From Pedococcus_A sp963730585 (GTDB lineage: Bacteria; Actinomycetota; Actinomycetes; Actinomycetales; Dermatophilaceae): a stretch of DNA of 64,000 nt. The translations under genes were made by a program, and so were the position numbers. Shown here one piece after another: positions 25,738 through 34,668 of this stretch (positions within the stretch are counted from its first letter, which is position 1; every line of letters begins with the position of its first letter). Under the pieces are notes generated by a model, which was not told where the DNA came from, made no database searches, and saw only the letters and a list, made by a program, of their open reading frames with translations. The stretch covers positions 124,001 through 188,000 of the forward strand of contig CAVSSL010000012.1 of NCBI GenBank assembly GCA_963730585.1, read 5' to 3'.

Positions 25738-26688
25738 ATGACGTCCCGTCGGAGCACCGCACCCGTGGCCGCGGCGTCGGCGTCGCTGGCGGCCGTGCTG
25801 CTGGCTTCCTGCGGGGGTCAGCCCGGTGCGACCGCCTCGTCGTCGGCCGGCCCGAGCACCACCCGGGCCACGTCGCCCGCCACGACGACCACCACTGCGC
25901 CGCGGCCGACCACCAGCACCACGGCCAGGCCCACGACCTCGGCCCCGCCGGCGAAGCCGCGCACCTCGACGGCGACGCCAACCCGCAGCAGGGCCGCGTC
26001 GCCCGGTGAGCCGCAGGCGCTCGCACCGGTGCCGCGGACGGGACCGCAGCCGACCGTCCGCTTCCCCCGCAACCGTCCCGCCGAGGGCCGCGGCGCGAAC
26101 GCCGTGGTCGCGCCGGTCCCGGACTCGGTGTGGGCCCGGATGACGGGGTACTCCTGGACCCCCGGCTGCCCCGTCGGTCGCAGCAGCCTGCGCCACGTCA
26201 CCGTGAACTTCTGGGGGTTCGACGGCAAGCGGTCACGCGGCGCCCTCGTGGTCAACCGCTCCATCGCGAGCCAGACCGCGGCCGCCTTCACCCGGCTCTA
26301 CGACCTGCGCTTCCGGATCCGCCAGATGCGGCCGATGGACTCCTCCTGGGGGCGCAACCCCAAGGGGCCCGGCGCCAACGACTACGCGGCGATGGAGGCC
26401 GACAACACCTCGGCGTTCAACTGCCGCTACGTCGGCGGCGCCGAGGAGACCAAGCGCTGGTCGAACCACGCCTACGGCACGGCGATCGACGTCAACGACT
26501 TCGAGAACCCCTACCTCGCCCCGGACGGCGCGGTCTACCCCGACGACTACTGGGCCTACCGCCGCGCCCCCGCGCCCGGGGTCTTCTCCTCCAGCTCGAG
26601 CCCGGCCGTGCGCGCCTTCACGAGCCAGGGCCTGCGCTGGGGCGGCCTGTGGTCCGACCCCGACTACCAGCACTTCGACGCCCGGTGA
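25738..26688 (+). CDS. M15-family D-alanyl-D-alanine carboxypeptidase-like lipoprotein
   Basis: A 316-residue protein. Lipobox LLASC follows the signal peptide. A Thr/Ser/Pro-rich linker (about residues 30-100) leads to a VanY/M15 peptidase domain with the zinc ligands in SNHAYGTAIDVN (His, Asp) and DYQHF (His), plus FNCRYV before it. It should trim peptidoglycan stem peptides at the outer membrane face. ATG 25738 is the start. Its stop overlaps a GTG start of the next gene (GTGA), so it is coupled to the L,D-transpeptidase. Confidence 0.88.
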   Translation: MTSRRSTAPVAAASASLAAVLLASCGGQPGATASSSAGPSTTRATSPATTTTTAPRPTTSTTARPTTSAPPAKPRTSTATPTRSRAASPGEPQALAPVPRTGPQPTVRFPRNRPAEGRGANAVVAPVPDSVWARMTGYSWTPGCPVGRSSLRHVTVNFWGFDGKRSRGALVVNRSIASQTAAAFTRLYDLRFRIRQMRPMDSSWGRNPKGPGANDYAAMEADNTSAFNCRYVGGAEETKRWSNHAYGTAIDVNDFENPYLAPDGAVYPDDYWAYRRAPAPGVFSSSSSPAVRAFTSQGLRWGGLWSDPDYQHFDAR

Positions 26689-27563
26689 CCACTGAGATGA
26701 CGTTCCAGCACAAGCCCCGGTATGCCGTGCGGCTGGCCCCCGTGGCCGGCCTGGCCGCCCTGCTCCTCACCGCCTGCGGGGGAGCGGACGCAGCCGCCCC
26801 TGCGAGCACCACGGCGTCCCCCAGCACCTCGACCAGCGCAGCCAGGCCGTCGACGAGCACCACGACCACGCGTCCGAGCACGACGACGAGCAAGCCGAAG
26901 CCCAAGGCCACCGCCTCGCGCACCGCCACGCGCTCTGCCAGCCCCACTGCGAGCCGCACCACCGCCCGCGTCACGGCGGCGCCGAAGACGGCGGCACCGG
27001 TGAGCCGCTGCCGGGTGCCCTCGGGGGTCACGGCGCCCCAGGTCGTGCTCGTCGACTCCTCGGGGTCGAGCGCCACGGTCCGCGCCTGCCGCCGCACCTC
27101 CGGCGGCTACACCGCCGACCTCGGGCCCTACTACGGGCACGTCGGTCGCAACGGTGTGACGGCGAACAAGCGGGAGGGTGACCTGCGCACCCCGGCCGGG
27201 GTGTTCCCGTTGCGGGGTGGGTTCGGCGCCTACGCCAACCCCGGCCTCCGGGTCGGCAGCTGGCTGCACGTCGACAGCCGCGACGTCTGGGTCGACGACC
27301 CGGCCTCGTCGCTCTACAACACCCACCAGCGCACCCCGGCGAACGGGCGCTGGGCGAGCGCCGAGAAGCTGCTGAACCAGCCGGCATACAACTATGCGCA
27401 GGTGATCGGTTACAACGAGGCCCGCGTCCCGGGGAAGGGGTCGGCCATCTTCCTGCACGTGGACAAGGGGGCCGGCACGGCCGGCTGCGTCTCGCTGCCG
27501 ACCCGGTCGCTGCTGGCGGTGCTGCGGTGGGAGCGGTCCGGTGCGGTGATCGCCATCCGCTGA
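26685..27563 (+). CDS. YkuD-type L,D-transpeptidase-like lipoprotein
   Basis: A 292-residue protein. The signal peptide ends in lipobox LTAC, followed by a Ser/Thr-rich linker of about 70 residues with TTTRPSTTTS-like repeats. The C-terminal YkuD fold (about 110-292) carries IFLHVDKGAGTAGCVSLP, the catalytic His and Cys motif for L,D-cross-linking or wall anchoring. GTG 26685 overlaps the previous stop; ATG 26697 is the alternative start and gives the same mature protein. The linker resembles that of its coupled neighbour, suggesting both reach into the wall. Confidence 0.87.
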   Translation: MTTEMTFQHKPRYAVRLAPVAGLAALLLTACGGADAAAPASTTASPSTSTSAARPSTSTTTTRPSTTTSKPKPKATASRTATRSASPTASRTTARVTAAPKTAAPVSRCRVPSGVTAPQVVLVDSSGSSATVRACRRTSGGYTADLGPYYGHVGRNGVTANKREGDLRTPAGVFPLRGGFGAYANPGLRVGSWLHVDSRDVWVDDPASSLYNTHQRTPANGRWASAEKLLNQPAYNYAQVIGYNEARVPGKGSAIFLHVDKGAGTAGCVSLPTRSLLAVLRWERSGAVIAIR

Positions 27564-27604
27564 CCGCTCTGGCAGGCAGCCGCCCGACCCGGCAGAGTAG
27601 GGCC

Positions 27605-28804
27605 ATGACCGTGCGTACTGTTGCCATGCTGACCGCCGGCGGGCTCGCGCCCTGCCTCTCCTCGGCCGTCGGGGGGCTCATCGAGCGCTACACCGAGGTC
27701 GCCCCCGATGTGCGGATCATCGCCTACCGCAACGGGTATGCCGGTCTGCTGACGGGCGACTCGGTGGAGGTCACCGACGAGGTGCGCAAGAAGGCGCACC
27801 TGCTGCACCGGTTCGGCGGCAGTCCGATCGGCAACAGCCGCGTGAAGCTGACCAACGTCGAGGACTGCGCGAAGCGCGGCCTCGTGCAGCAGGGCCAGGA
27901 CCCGCTGCACGTGGCGGCCGAGCAGCTCGAGCGCGACGGTGTCGACGTGCTGCACACCATCGGCGGCGACGACACCAACGGCACCGCGGCCGACCTCGCG
28001 GCCTACCTGCACGAGCACAACTACGAGCTCACCGTCGTGGGCCTGCCGAAGACGATCGACAACGACGTGGTGCCGATCCGCCAGTCCCTCGGCGCCTGGA
28101 CGGCGGCGGAGCAGGGCGCGATCTTCGCCCGCAACATCATCGCCGAGCACACCTCGAACCCGCGCATGCTCATCGTCCACGAGGTGATGGGGCGGCACTG
28201 CGGCTGGCTGGCGGCCGCCACGGCCCGCAAGCACCACGAGTGGGTGCAGCAGCAGGAGTTCGCCGGGTGGTTGGAGAACGACGCCCGGCGCTGGGACGTG
28301 CACGGCGTCTACGTGCCCGAGCGGCCGTTCGACATCGCCGCCGAGGCCGAGCGGCTGCGCGGGCTCATGGACGAGTACGACTGCGTCAACCTCTTCCTCT
28401 CCGAGGGCGCCGGGGTCCACGAGGTCGTCGAGGCCATGGAGGCCGCGGGGGAGAAGGTCACCCGCGACCCGTTCGGGCACGTGCAGATCGACAAGATCAA
28501 CCCCGGCGCCTGGTTCGCCAAGCAGTTCGCCGAGCAGCTGGGCGCCGAGAAGGTGCTGGTGCAGAAGAGCGGCTACTTCTCGCGCTCCGCGGCCGCCAAC
28601 GACGAGGACCTCGCCCTCATCAGGCGGTGCACCGACTACGCCGTCGACGCGGCCCTGCGTGGCGAGAGCGGGGTCGTCGGCGAGGACGAGGAGCGCGGCG
28701 ACGAGCTGCGGGCGGTCGAGTTCGACCGGATCAAGGGTGGCAAGGCGTTCGACACCTCCGCCGAGTGGTTCACCTCGCTGCTCGCCGACCTCGGCCAGGC
28801 CTGA
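27605..28804 (+). CDS. pfp: Pyrophosphate-dependent 6-phosphofructokinase
   Basis: A 399-residue phosphofructokinase. The nucleotide-site motif is GGDDTNG rather than GGDGS, and PKTIDND follows; the second Asp marks enzymes using pyrophosphate instead of ATP, like those of Propionibacterium and Amycolatopsis. MGRHCGWLAA and GYFSRSAAAN are further family segments. It catalyses the reversible fructose-6-phosphate to fructose-1,6-bisphosphate step. The start is ATG 27605. It stands alone between the wall genes and an acyl-CoA synthetase. Confidence 0.93.
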   Translation: MTVRTVAMLTAGGLAPCLSSAVGGLIERYTEVAPDVRIIAYRNGYAGLLTGDSVEVTDEVRKKAHLLHRFGGSPIGNSRVKLTNVEDCAKRGLVQQGQDPLHVAAEQLERDGVDVLHTIGGDDTNGTAADLAAYLHEHNYELTVVGLPKTIDNDVVPIRQSLGAWTAAEQGAIFARNIIAEHTSNPRMLIVHEVMGRHCGWLAAATARKHHEWVQQQEFAGWLENDARRWDVHGVYVPERPFDIAAEAERLRGLMDEYDCVNLFLSEGAGVHEVVEAMEAAGEKVTRDPFGHVQIDKINPGAWFAKQFAEQLGAEKVLVQKSGYFSRSAAANDEDLALIRRCTDYAVDAALRGESGVVGEDEERGDELRAVEFDRIKGGKAFDTSAEWFTSLLADLGQA

Positions 28805-28872
28805 CCGGACAGGAAGGCCGCGCCCGGCGCGGCATACGGACTCAACGCGTGCCAACCCAAGGGGGACGTTCG

Positions 28873-30573
28873 ATGTCAGAGCAGGCCAGCACGGCGGCAT
28901 ACCGGAAGGCGCGCGACACCCTGCTCGCGCTGCAGGGCCAGCACGACCGCGCCCTCGCGGAGTTCCGCTGGCCCGACGTCGGGGAGCGGTTCAGCTGGGC
29001 CATCGACTGGTTCGACGCCATCGCCCGCGGCAACGACGCGTGCGCGCTCTGGATCGTCGAGGAGGACGGCTCCGAGCGCCGCGTCAGCTTCGACGAGATG
29101 GCCACCCGGTCGGACCAGGTCGCGGTGTGGCTGGAGTCCCTCGGCGTCGGCAAGGGTGACCACGTGCTGCTCATGCTCGGCAATCAGGTCGAGCTCTGGG
29201 AGACCATGCTCGCCGTCTTCAAGCTCGGCGCGGTGGTCATGCCGACCACCGCTGCCCTCGGGCCCGCCGACCTGCGCGACAGGGTCGAGCGCGGCGGGGC
29301 ACGGGCCGTGGTGGCCAACGCCGCCGACGCCCCGAAGTTCGCGGAGGTGCCCGGGGACTATCTGCGGATCGCGGTGGGCGGTGCCGACGGCTGGCACGAC
29401 TACGCCGACGCGTATGCCGTGCAGGGCCGGCCGTTCGAGACGGTCACCGCGCCGTCGGACCCGCTCCTCCACTACTTCACCTCGGGCACGACCTCGAAGC
29501 CCAAGCTGGTCGAGCACACGCAGGTGTCCTACCCGGTGGGTCACCTGAGCACGATGTACTGGATCGGCGTTCGCCCGGGCGACGTGCACCTGGCGATCAG
29601 CTCGCCGGGGTGGGCCAAGCACGCCTGGTCGTGCTTCTTCGCGCCGTGGATCGCCGAGGCGACGGTGTTCGTCTACAACTACTCGCGGTTCGACGCTGCC
29701 GCGCTGCTCGAGCAGATTCGCCGGGCCGGGGTGACGACGTTCTGCGCGCCGCCGACGGTGTGGCGGATGCTGATCCAGGCCGACCTCGCCGGCGGCCCGG
29801 GGTCGCTGCGCGAGCTGCTCGGCGCCGGTGAGCCGCTCAACCCCGAGGTCATCGCGCAGGTGGAGCAGGCCTGGGGGCTGACCATCCGCGACGGCTACGG
29901 CCAGACCGAGACCACCCTGCAGATCGGCAACGTGGCCGGGGAGCCGCTCAAGCCCGGCTCGATGGGGCGGCCCATGCCGGGAGTCCCCGTGGCGCTCATC
30001 GACCCGCTGACCGGGGAGCCCGCCGAGGAGGGGGAGATCGTGCTCGACCTCTCCCAGGGGCCGGTCAACCTCATGACCGGCTACCTCGGCGACCCGGCGC
30101 GGCAGGAGGAGGCCATGCACGGCGGCTGGTACCACACGGGCGACGTCGCCCAGCGCGACGCGGACGGCTACATCACCTACATCGGTCGCACCGACGACGT
30201 GTTCAAGGCCAGCGACTACAAGATCTCGCCGTTCGAGCTCGAGAGCGTGCTCATCGAGCACCCGGCCGTGGCGGAGGCGGCCGTCGTGCCGGCGCCCGAC
30301 CCGACCCGGCTGGCGGTGCCCAAGGCCTACGTCGCGCTCGCCCCGGGGTGGGAGCCGACCGCCGACACCGCCCGCGAGATCCTGCGGCACGCCCGGCAGA
30401 ACCTCGCGCCCTACCTGCGGGTGCGCCGCGTCGAGTTCTACGAGCTGCCCAAGACCATCTCGGGCAAGATCCGACGGGTCGAGCTGCGCGACCGGGAGGC
30501 GAAGGCCTTCGATGGCGGGCACAGCCTGTCGGAGGAGTTCCGCGACGAGGACTTCCCGGAGATCCGGGGCTGA
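28873..30573 (+). CDS. Medium-chain type acyl-CoA synthetase (AMP-binding)
   Basis: A 566-residue adenylate-forming enzyme. The AMP-binding motif is YFTSGTTSKPKLVEHT, followed by GYGQTETT and YHTGDVAQRDADGYITYIGR. The hinge FKASDYKISPFELESVL precedes the catalytic lysine in LPKTISGKIRRVELR. This pattern fits the ACSM/medium-chain group, activating fatty or aromatic acids with ATP and CoA. The start at ATG 28873 has AGGGGG upstream. Two hairpins follow the stop. The substrate cannot be fixed from sequence. Confidence 0.9.
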   Translation: MSEQASTAAYRKARDTLLALQGQHDRALAEFRWPDVGERFSWAIDWFDAIARGNDACALWIVEEDGSERRVSFDEMATRSDQVAVWLESLGVGKGDHVLLMLGNQVELWETMLAVFKLGAVVMPTTAALGPADLRDRVERGGARAVVANAADAPKFAEVPGDYLRIAVGGADGWHDYADAYAVQGRPFETVTAPSDPLLHYFTSGTTSKPKLVEHTQVSYPVGHLSTMYWIGVRPGDVHLAISSPGWAKHAWSCFFAPWIAEATVFVYNYSRFDAAALLEQIRRAGVTTFCAPPTVWRMLIQADLAGGPGSLRELLGAGEPLNPEVIAQVEQAWGLTIRDGYGQTETTLQIGNVAGEPLKPGSMGRPMPGVPVALIDPLTGEPAEEGEIVLDLSQGPVNLMTGYLGDPARQEEAMHGGWYHTGDVAQRDADGYITYIGRTDDVFKASDYKISPFELESVLIEHPAVAEAAVVPAPDPTRLAVPKAYVALAPGWEPTADTAREILRHARQNLAPYLRVRRVEFYELPKTISGKIRRVELRDREAKAFDGGHSLSEEFRDEDFPEIRG

Positions 30574-30578
30574 CCGGC

Positions 30579-30676
30579 GCGACAACCGCGTTGTCGACCT
30601 CTGATGGTGCGTGGCTGTACGGCATACGGTTGCCTGCACACAGGCTGCCCGCCCCGGCCGAGCCGGGGCGGGCAGC
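30579..30676 (+). terminator. Tandem hairpins between convergent genes
   Basis: CGACAA-ccgcg-TTGTCG starts about 30579, right after the synthetase stop. The 15-base perfect stem 30644-30658/30662-30676 (GCTGCCCGCCCCGGC with a CGA loop) lies midway to the convergent secreted-protein gene. A GGCATAC motif stands at 30621-30627 between them. Both probably stop transcription from the two sides. Confidence 0.8.
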
Positions 30677-30701
30677 GGTGTGAGCGACGCAGCCCTGGGG
30701 T

Positions 30702-31973
30702 CTACGGCATGTGGACCGTCAGGTTGCCGCGGGTCACGGTGTAGGAGTTGGCCGGCGTGAAGCCGTGCTTCACCATCGACTCAGCCGCGCGGAGCGACTT
30801 CGCAACGGAGAAGCCGACGACGTCGGGCCGCTTGCCGTTGTCGACGACCTTCCAGACCACGATCGTGCCCTTGAGCGAGCCGGTCGGGATCACGTAGTCG
30901 AAGTACGCCACGTGGGGCAGTACCCGGACATCGCGAACGTAGGCCCGGTAGGCGATTCCCTTGCTGAGGTTCTGGTACGACACGGTGCCCCGGTCAGGGG
31001 TCCATGCGTAGTCGTAGACCTCGAAGGACATCTGCTGGCGGGCCCCACGAGGGCCGAACCACACGCCACCGTTGGCGTGGCCGGTCAGCCGGTAGAGCTG
31101 CACGACGGTGATGTCCCCAGCGCTGACGCGGTAGGCGTTCGTGGGCGAGAAGCCCAGGTTCACCATCGCAGCGGCAGCGCCGAACGAGGGGGCGATCGAG
31201 AAGCCGGCGGTGTCACCCGCGCCGTTGGTCACCTTCCACGCCAAGTGGAGTCCACTCAGCCCGGGAAGGCCGGCAGGGATCGTGTAGGCGAACCGTGCCT
31301 GGTGGCCGTCGACGCGCACGACAGGAGTCCGCGCCTGGTAGCGAACCGGCTGGGTCGGGTTCGCGTAGAACGCGACCCCGGTGTCCCTGGTCGGGCCGTA
31401 GTCGAGCACCACGAAGGCGAGGTGCTGCGGCTGGGTCCCGAAGGCGGCGTTGCCGAGCGCGTAGCCCCGCAGTCCGGTGCTGGTCGCCCACGCGGTGTCC
31501 AGCCCACCGCTGCTCACGGTGTAGCTGTTGGACGGCGTGAAGCCGTGGTCGACCATGGCCCGGGCCTGGCTCTCCGTGGCCGCGACCGAGAAGGCCGCGG
31601 TGTCGGGCGAGCTGTCCCTGACCAGCCAGACGATGATGAGGCCCCGCACCGAGGCGGGTGCTGTCGACGGGATCTTGTAGGCGAAGCGGGCGCCACTGTT
31701 GGTGGCCTCGAGGGCCATCACGCTGGCGTTGTAGGCAACGCCCGCGGCCGTGTTGGTGTACGAGATCGTGCCTCGGTCACCGCGGCCGCTGTCGATCATG
31801 GCAAACGTCAGGTGCTGTGCGGATGCTCCAGTGCCGAGCACCGCGTCACCTGCCGCGTAGCCCATCAATGGCCCAGGACTCGGTGCCGTGTGAGCCGACG
31901 CCATGGCCGGGGCCATGAAGAGGCTGCTCAGACCGAGAAGGAGGGCCGACAGGAATGTCAGGACTCTACGCAT
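30702..31973 (-). CDS. Secreted protein with three tandem repeat domains, function unknown
   Basis: A 423-residue protein with a clear signal peptide (RRVLTFLSALLLGLSSLFM, cut after ASA). The rest is three repeats of about 130 residues. Each opens with a QH/QQ(L/M)-(T/A/S)F strand, has GT(I/V)-SY-like and RFAY-(K/T)IP strands, then ends with a helix and the motif MVxxGF(T/S)PxN(S/A)YxV. The pattern is beta-rich and suggests an extracellular binding or adhesive domain. I know no family for it. Start ATG 31973 has GGGAGGGA upstream. Codon use looks normal for the window. It ends convergent with the acyl-CoA synthetase. Confidence 0.8.
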   Translation of the reverse strand: MRRVLTFLSALLLGLSSLFMAPAMASAHTAPSPGPLMGYAAGDAVLGTGASAQHLTFAMIDSGRGDRGTISYTNTAAGVAYNASVMALEATNSGARFAYKIPSTAPASVRGLIIVWLVRDSSPDTAAFSVAATESQARAMVDHGFTPSNSYTVSSGGLDTAWATSTGLRGYALGNAAFGTQPQHLAFVVLDYGPTRDTGVAFYANPTQPVRYQARTPVVRVDGHQARFAYTIPAGLPGLSGLHLAWKVTNGAGDTAGFSIAPSFGAAAAMVNLGFSPTNAYRVSAGDITVVQLYRLTGHANGGVWFGPRGARQQMSFEVYDYAWTPDRGTVSYQNLSKGIAYRAYVRDVRVLPHVAYFDYVIPTGSLKGTIVVWKVVDNGKRPDVVGFSVAKSLRAAESMVKHGFTPANSYTVTRGNLTVHMP

Positions 31974-32628
31974 TGGGAGTCCCTCCCATCGGGAATGAGG
32001 GCTCACCCCCCTGCTGAGTCGGTTCGGATCACGTCCCGCCACAGCAGGCCATGTGCCCGCCCCGGTGTCTCCGGGGCTCGTTCATCCCCCGACACCTTCA
32101 CCGTATGTCGCTGGTGGCGGCGCAATATGGCCGAAGGTCCCGCGTGGGCGCCCACTTTTGTTCGAAGGGCAGCGGCGGACCTCAGCAGTGTGTGGTGAGG
32201 TTCGTTGGCGTGCGGTGTGCTCTCGTATGCCGTCGTGGGGACGACGTTGGGGGAGGCGCCGGGGTGCGGCGGGCGGGTGCGAGGAGCCGGGAGGCATCGC
32301 CCAAACTCCGAAGGTCCCCTCCGCGCTGCGCGGGAGAGGACCTTCGAGCCCGGGCCCCCCGCCACAGGCGACGCCAACGGTACGCGGGTGGGGGCCCCAA
32401 TATCGGCTATTTCCAACAAATCAGACTTATGGTCGGGCATGATCGCGGTGCGGCCGCTCGGCTCACCCCCTGCCGGCGGTCCCGGTCGCCCGGGCATCCC
32501 CCTGCCACATGGGGCGACCCGGCGCAGCCCTGCCGTTCGGCGTTGGGCTGCCCAGACCGCGCTGCTGCGCGGTCGGGGCCGCCCGTCGCTCCCCAGGCGG
32601 CGGGCGGCCTCACCCAGAACCGCGATGA
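31974..32628. other. 655-base region without a convincing gene, several hairpins
   Basis: Frames here are open on several strands but show no family features. Hairpins: CGAAGGTCC at 32309-32317 pairs with 32338-32346 around a GC-rich inner stem, and GACCGCGC/GCGCGGTC at 32555-32574. A short AT-richer spot (32399-32435, AATATCGGCTATTTCC) stands out. The GAAGGTCCC string of the first hairpin recurs at 32134. It may hold a small RNA or the wreck of an older gene; nothing decides this. Confidence 0.4.
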
Positions 32629-33120
32629 GTGCGGCAACCTGTTCGTATGCGGTGGAGGCAGGTGTTCCTGAGGATCGTCGATCCAGCCTCGGCGTACATG
32701 CAGTCTCAGGGCACGGGCCCGACCCGACGGCCGCTCTTCCGAGGCGCTGCCGTCTTCGGGCCGGGCGTGGAGGGCGGGGCGCGCCAAGCCACTCCCGCGG
32801 AGCTCGCGGAGATCCGATCCCTCCACGAGCTGAACAAGGCCGACGACGCCTTGCGGCGCACTCCAGTCGACGTCGACCCTGCCGCCCTGCGCGGTGCGGT
32901 CCGGGAACTGGTCCGACACCGCGAGACGACCTTGCGCCAGGACTCCATCACGCTCACCGCGCGACTGGTCACGTTCTGGCACGGGGATGCCGTCCTCGAC
33001 ATCCGATGGACTGGCCCCGATCTCGGCGGGTCACATCTGTCCCGAGTGAGTCGACGGCGCAGCCCTGACGACGACCAGGTCCTCATGGAGCACCTGCGCC
33101 GGGCCCTGAACTCGACCTGA
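32629..33120 (+). CDS. Hypothetical protein
   Basis: A frame of up to 163 residues from GTG 32629. Other starts are ATG 32647, GTG 32662 (GGAGG three bases before it) and ATG 32698; the last leaves 140 residues. The C-terminal half looks like a folded domain: ATPAELAEIRSLHELNKADD, then LRQDSITLTARLVTFWHGDAVLDIRW. No family recognised. It is convergent with the DUF1801 gene. Its codon pattern supports a real gene more in the second half than in the first. Confidence 0.5.
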   Translation: MRQPVRMRWRQVFLRIVDPASAYMQSQGTGPTRRPLFRGAAVFGPGVEGGARQATPAELAEIRSLHELNKADDALRRTPVDVDPAALRGAVRELVRHRETTLRQDSITLTARLVTFWHGDAVLDIRWTGPDLGGSHLSRVSRRRSPDDDQVLMEHLRRALNST

Positions 33121-33143
33121 GCAGCGCCAAGCCTGACGCGGGG

Positions 33144-33593
33144 TCAGGAGATCGCGGCCTTGACCAGCTCGACGACCTTCTTCTCCACCAGGGGGCTCCA
33201 CTGCCGGAGCGCGTACGACACCGCCCACATGTCGCCGTCGTCGAGGTTCGCCGCGTCCTGGAACCCCAGGGTCGAGTACCGGTAGTTGAACTTGCCCGCG
33301 TCCTGGAAGAAGACGACGACCTTGCCGTCTGCGTTCGTGTAGGCGGGCATTCCGTACCAGGTCTTCGGCGTCAGCTCGGGGGCGGTCGCGGTCACGGCCA
33401 CGTGCACGCGCTCGGCGAGCGCACGGTCCTCCGGCGCCATCTCCGCGATCCGGTCGAGGACCGCCTGCAGGCCGTCGGCCTTCTTGGCGCCTTTCTTGCC
33501 CTCGGCGCGCAGCTCGGCCGCGCGCTCCTTCATGGCGGCACGCTCCTCGGCGCTGAAACCGTCGGACTCGGTCTTGGCTGTCTTCGTGGACAT
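33144..33593 (-). CDS. DUF1801 (YdhG-like) protein
   Basis: A 149-residue soluble protein. A charged helical N-terminus (about 40 residues) leads to the DUF1801 fold: LTPKTWYGMPAYTNADGKVVVFFQDAGKFNYRY has the typical WYGMPAY pattern, broken here by family-normal insertions. Some members are reported as iron chaperone-like, but no function is secure. ATG 33593 is the start. It stands alone, divergent from the Nudix-like gene after 352 bases in which I see no other feature. Confidence 0.82.
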   Translation of the reverse strand: MSTKTAKTESDGFSAEERAAMKERAAELRAEGKKGAKKADGLQAVLDRIAEMAPEDRALAERVHVAVTATAPELTPKTWYGMPAYTNADGKVVVFFQDAGKFNYRYSTLGFQDAANLDDGDMWAVSYALRQWSPLVEKKVVELVKAAIS

Positions 33594-33945
33594 TCTTCGG
33601 GCTTCCCTTCTCGACGCTCAGGTGCTGGGCCTCACTTCCGGCCTTCGTCGAAAGGCTAGGCCCGCCCACACGCGTGGTGCTTCTCGATTCCTGATCGGAT
33701 CCAGGGCCCGGCCGCGGCCCGCCACGAGCCGGCCGTGCGAGGTGAGCGCGGACGCGGTCGAGACGCTTAAGGACGGTCGCCAACCTGCTGGCCCGCGACT
33801 GCCCGCGAGGCCACCGGGGCTGAAATCGGGCATAGGCGACACTGGACATCGCAGGGCGTTGGTCTACCCTGTCCGGGGCCGCGGCGGAGCAGGGACGCTT
33901 CGAAGCGGCAGGAGCACGGAACGACAAGCCAAGCAGGAGTGCCTG

Positions 33946-34368
33946 ATGAGCCGCACGGCGAGCCTGAAGGCAGAGACGGTCGTGGCTGTCCACGTCTTTG
34001 GTATCGACCCGGATCTGCGCGTCCTCCTGGACAGGGACGCCGCGGCTGCGGATCCCGGAGAGGGTTGGTCCCTGCCGTCGGCACTCCTGCGCACCGGTGA
34101 GGATCCCTCGTACCTCGCGCAGTACCTCATGCGTCGGGCCGGTGCCGTCCCGAGACGGACCGGGGTGGTCGACGTGGAGAGTGACTACCGGGACGGCGTC
34201 CACCGTTTCGACCTGCTGTTCGAGTGCCGGGCCGAGCCGGCTTGGGGACCTGCCCCGTCAGGCGGGTTGCTCTGGTGGTCGCTGGACGAGATCGCGTCGC
34301 TGACGCTCACCCCCGCCACCCGCAGGGCGATCGTCGGCCGCTGGACCAGCATCTGGCCGCACATCTGA
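33946..34368 (+). CDS. Nudix-fold protein with a degenerate Nudix box
   Basis: A 140-residue protein. AETVVAVHVFGIDPDLRVLL and GWSLPSALLRTGEDPSYLAQ sit where a Nudix hydrolase has its first strand and Nudix box, and GLLWWSLDEIASL matches the common WxxLdEl ending. The catalytic REx2EE glutamates are missing (YLMRRAGA instead), so it should not hydrolyse diphosphates by the usual mechanism. It might bind a nucleotide or regulate. ATG 33946 has AGGAG six bases upstream. A terminator follows the stop at 34419. Confidence 0.65.
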   Translation: MSRTASLKAETVVAVHVFGIDPDLRVLLDRDAAAADPGEGWSLPSALLRTGEDPSYLAQYLMRRAGAVPRRTGVVDVESDYRDGVHRFDLLFECRAEPAWGPAPSGGLLWWSLDEIASLTLTPATRRAIVGRWTSIWPHI

Positions 34369-34418
34369 CTCCCTGAGCCCGCACTGCGGTATGGCGACGA
34401 CCGGCTGGTCACATGCGA

Positions 34419-34450
34419 GAGGCCCTTCACCTGATGTGGTGAAGGGCCTC
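34419..34450. terminator. Terminator between the Nudix-like gene and tRNA-Pro
   Basis: A 12-base perfect stem GAGGCCCTTCAC (34419-34430) and its complement (34439-34450) with an 8-base loop. The minus-strand flank is the 3' side of the tRNA-Pro gene, so it can end both transcripts. Confidence 0.85.
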
Positions 34451-34464
34451 TGACCTGCGGATTT

Positions 34465-34541
<77 letters not shown>

Positions 34542-34668
34542 TGGCAATCGCTGCCCAGGGAGCACTCAGGCACTCGATGAGCAGCGACAAGGAAGGATAG
34601 CCCACCACCTCCGCAGGCTCCCAATCGCCCCTCCGACGTGACCCTGCGGCGTTCTGCGGCGGCCCGTC

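Noticed and set aside
32003..32497. Minus-strand frame of 164 codons in the gene-poor region
   Set aside because: No motif, no ribosome-binding site, and overlaps hairpins; not enough to call a gene.
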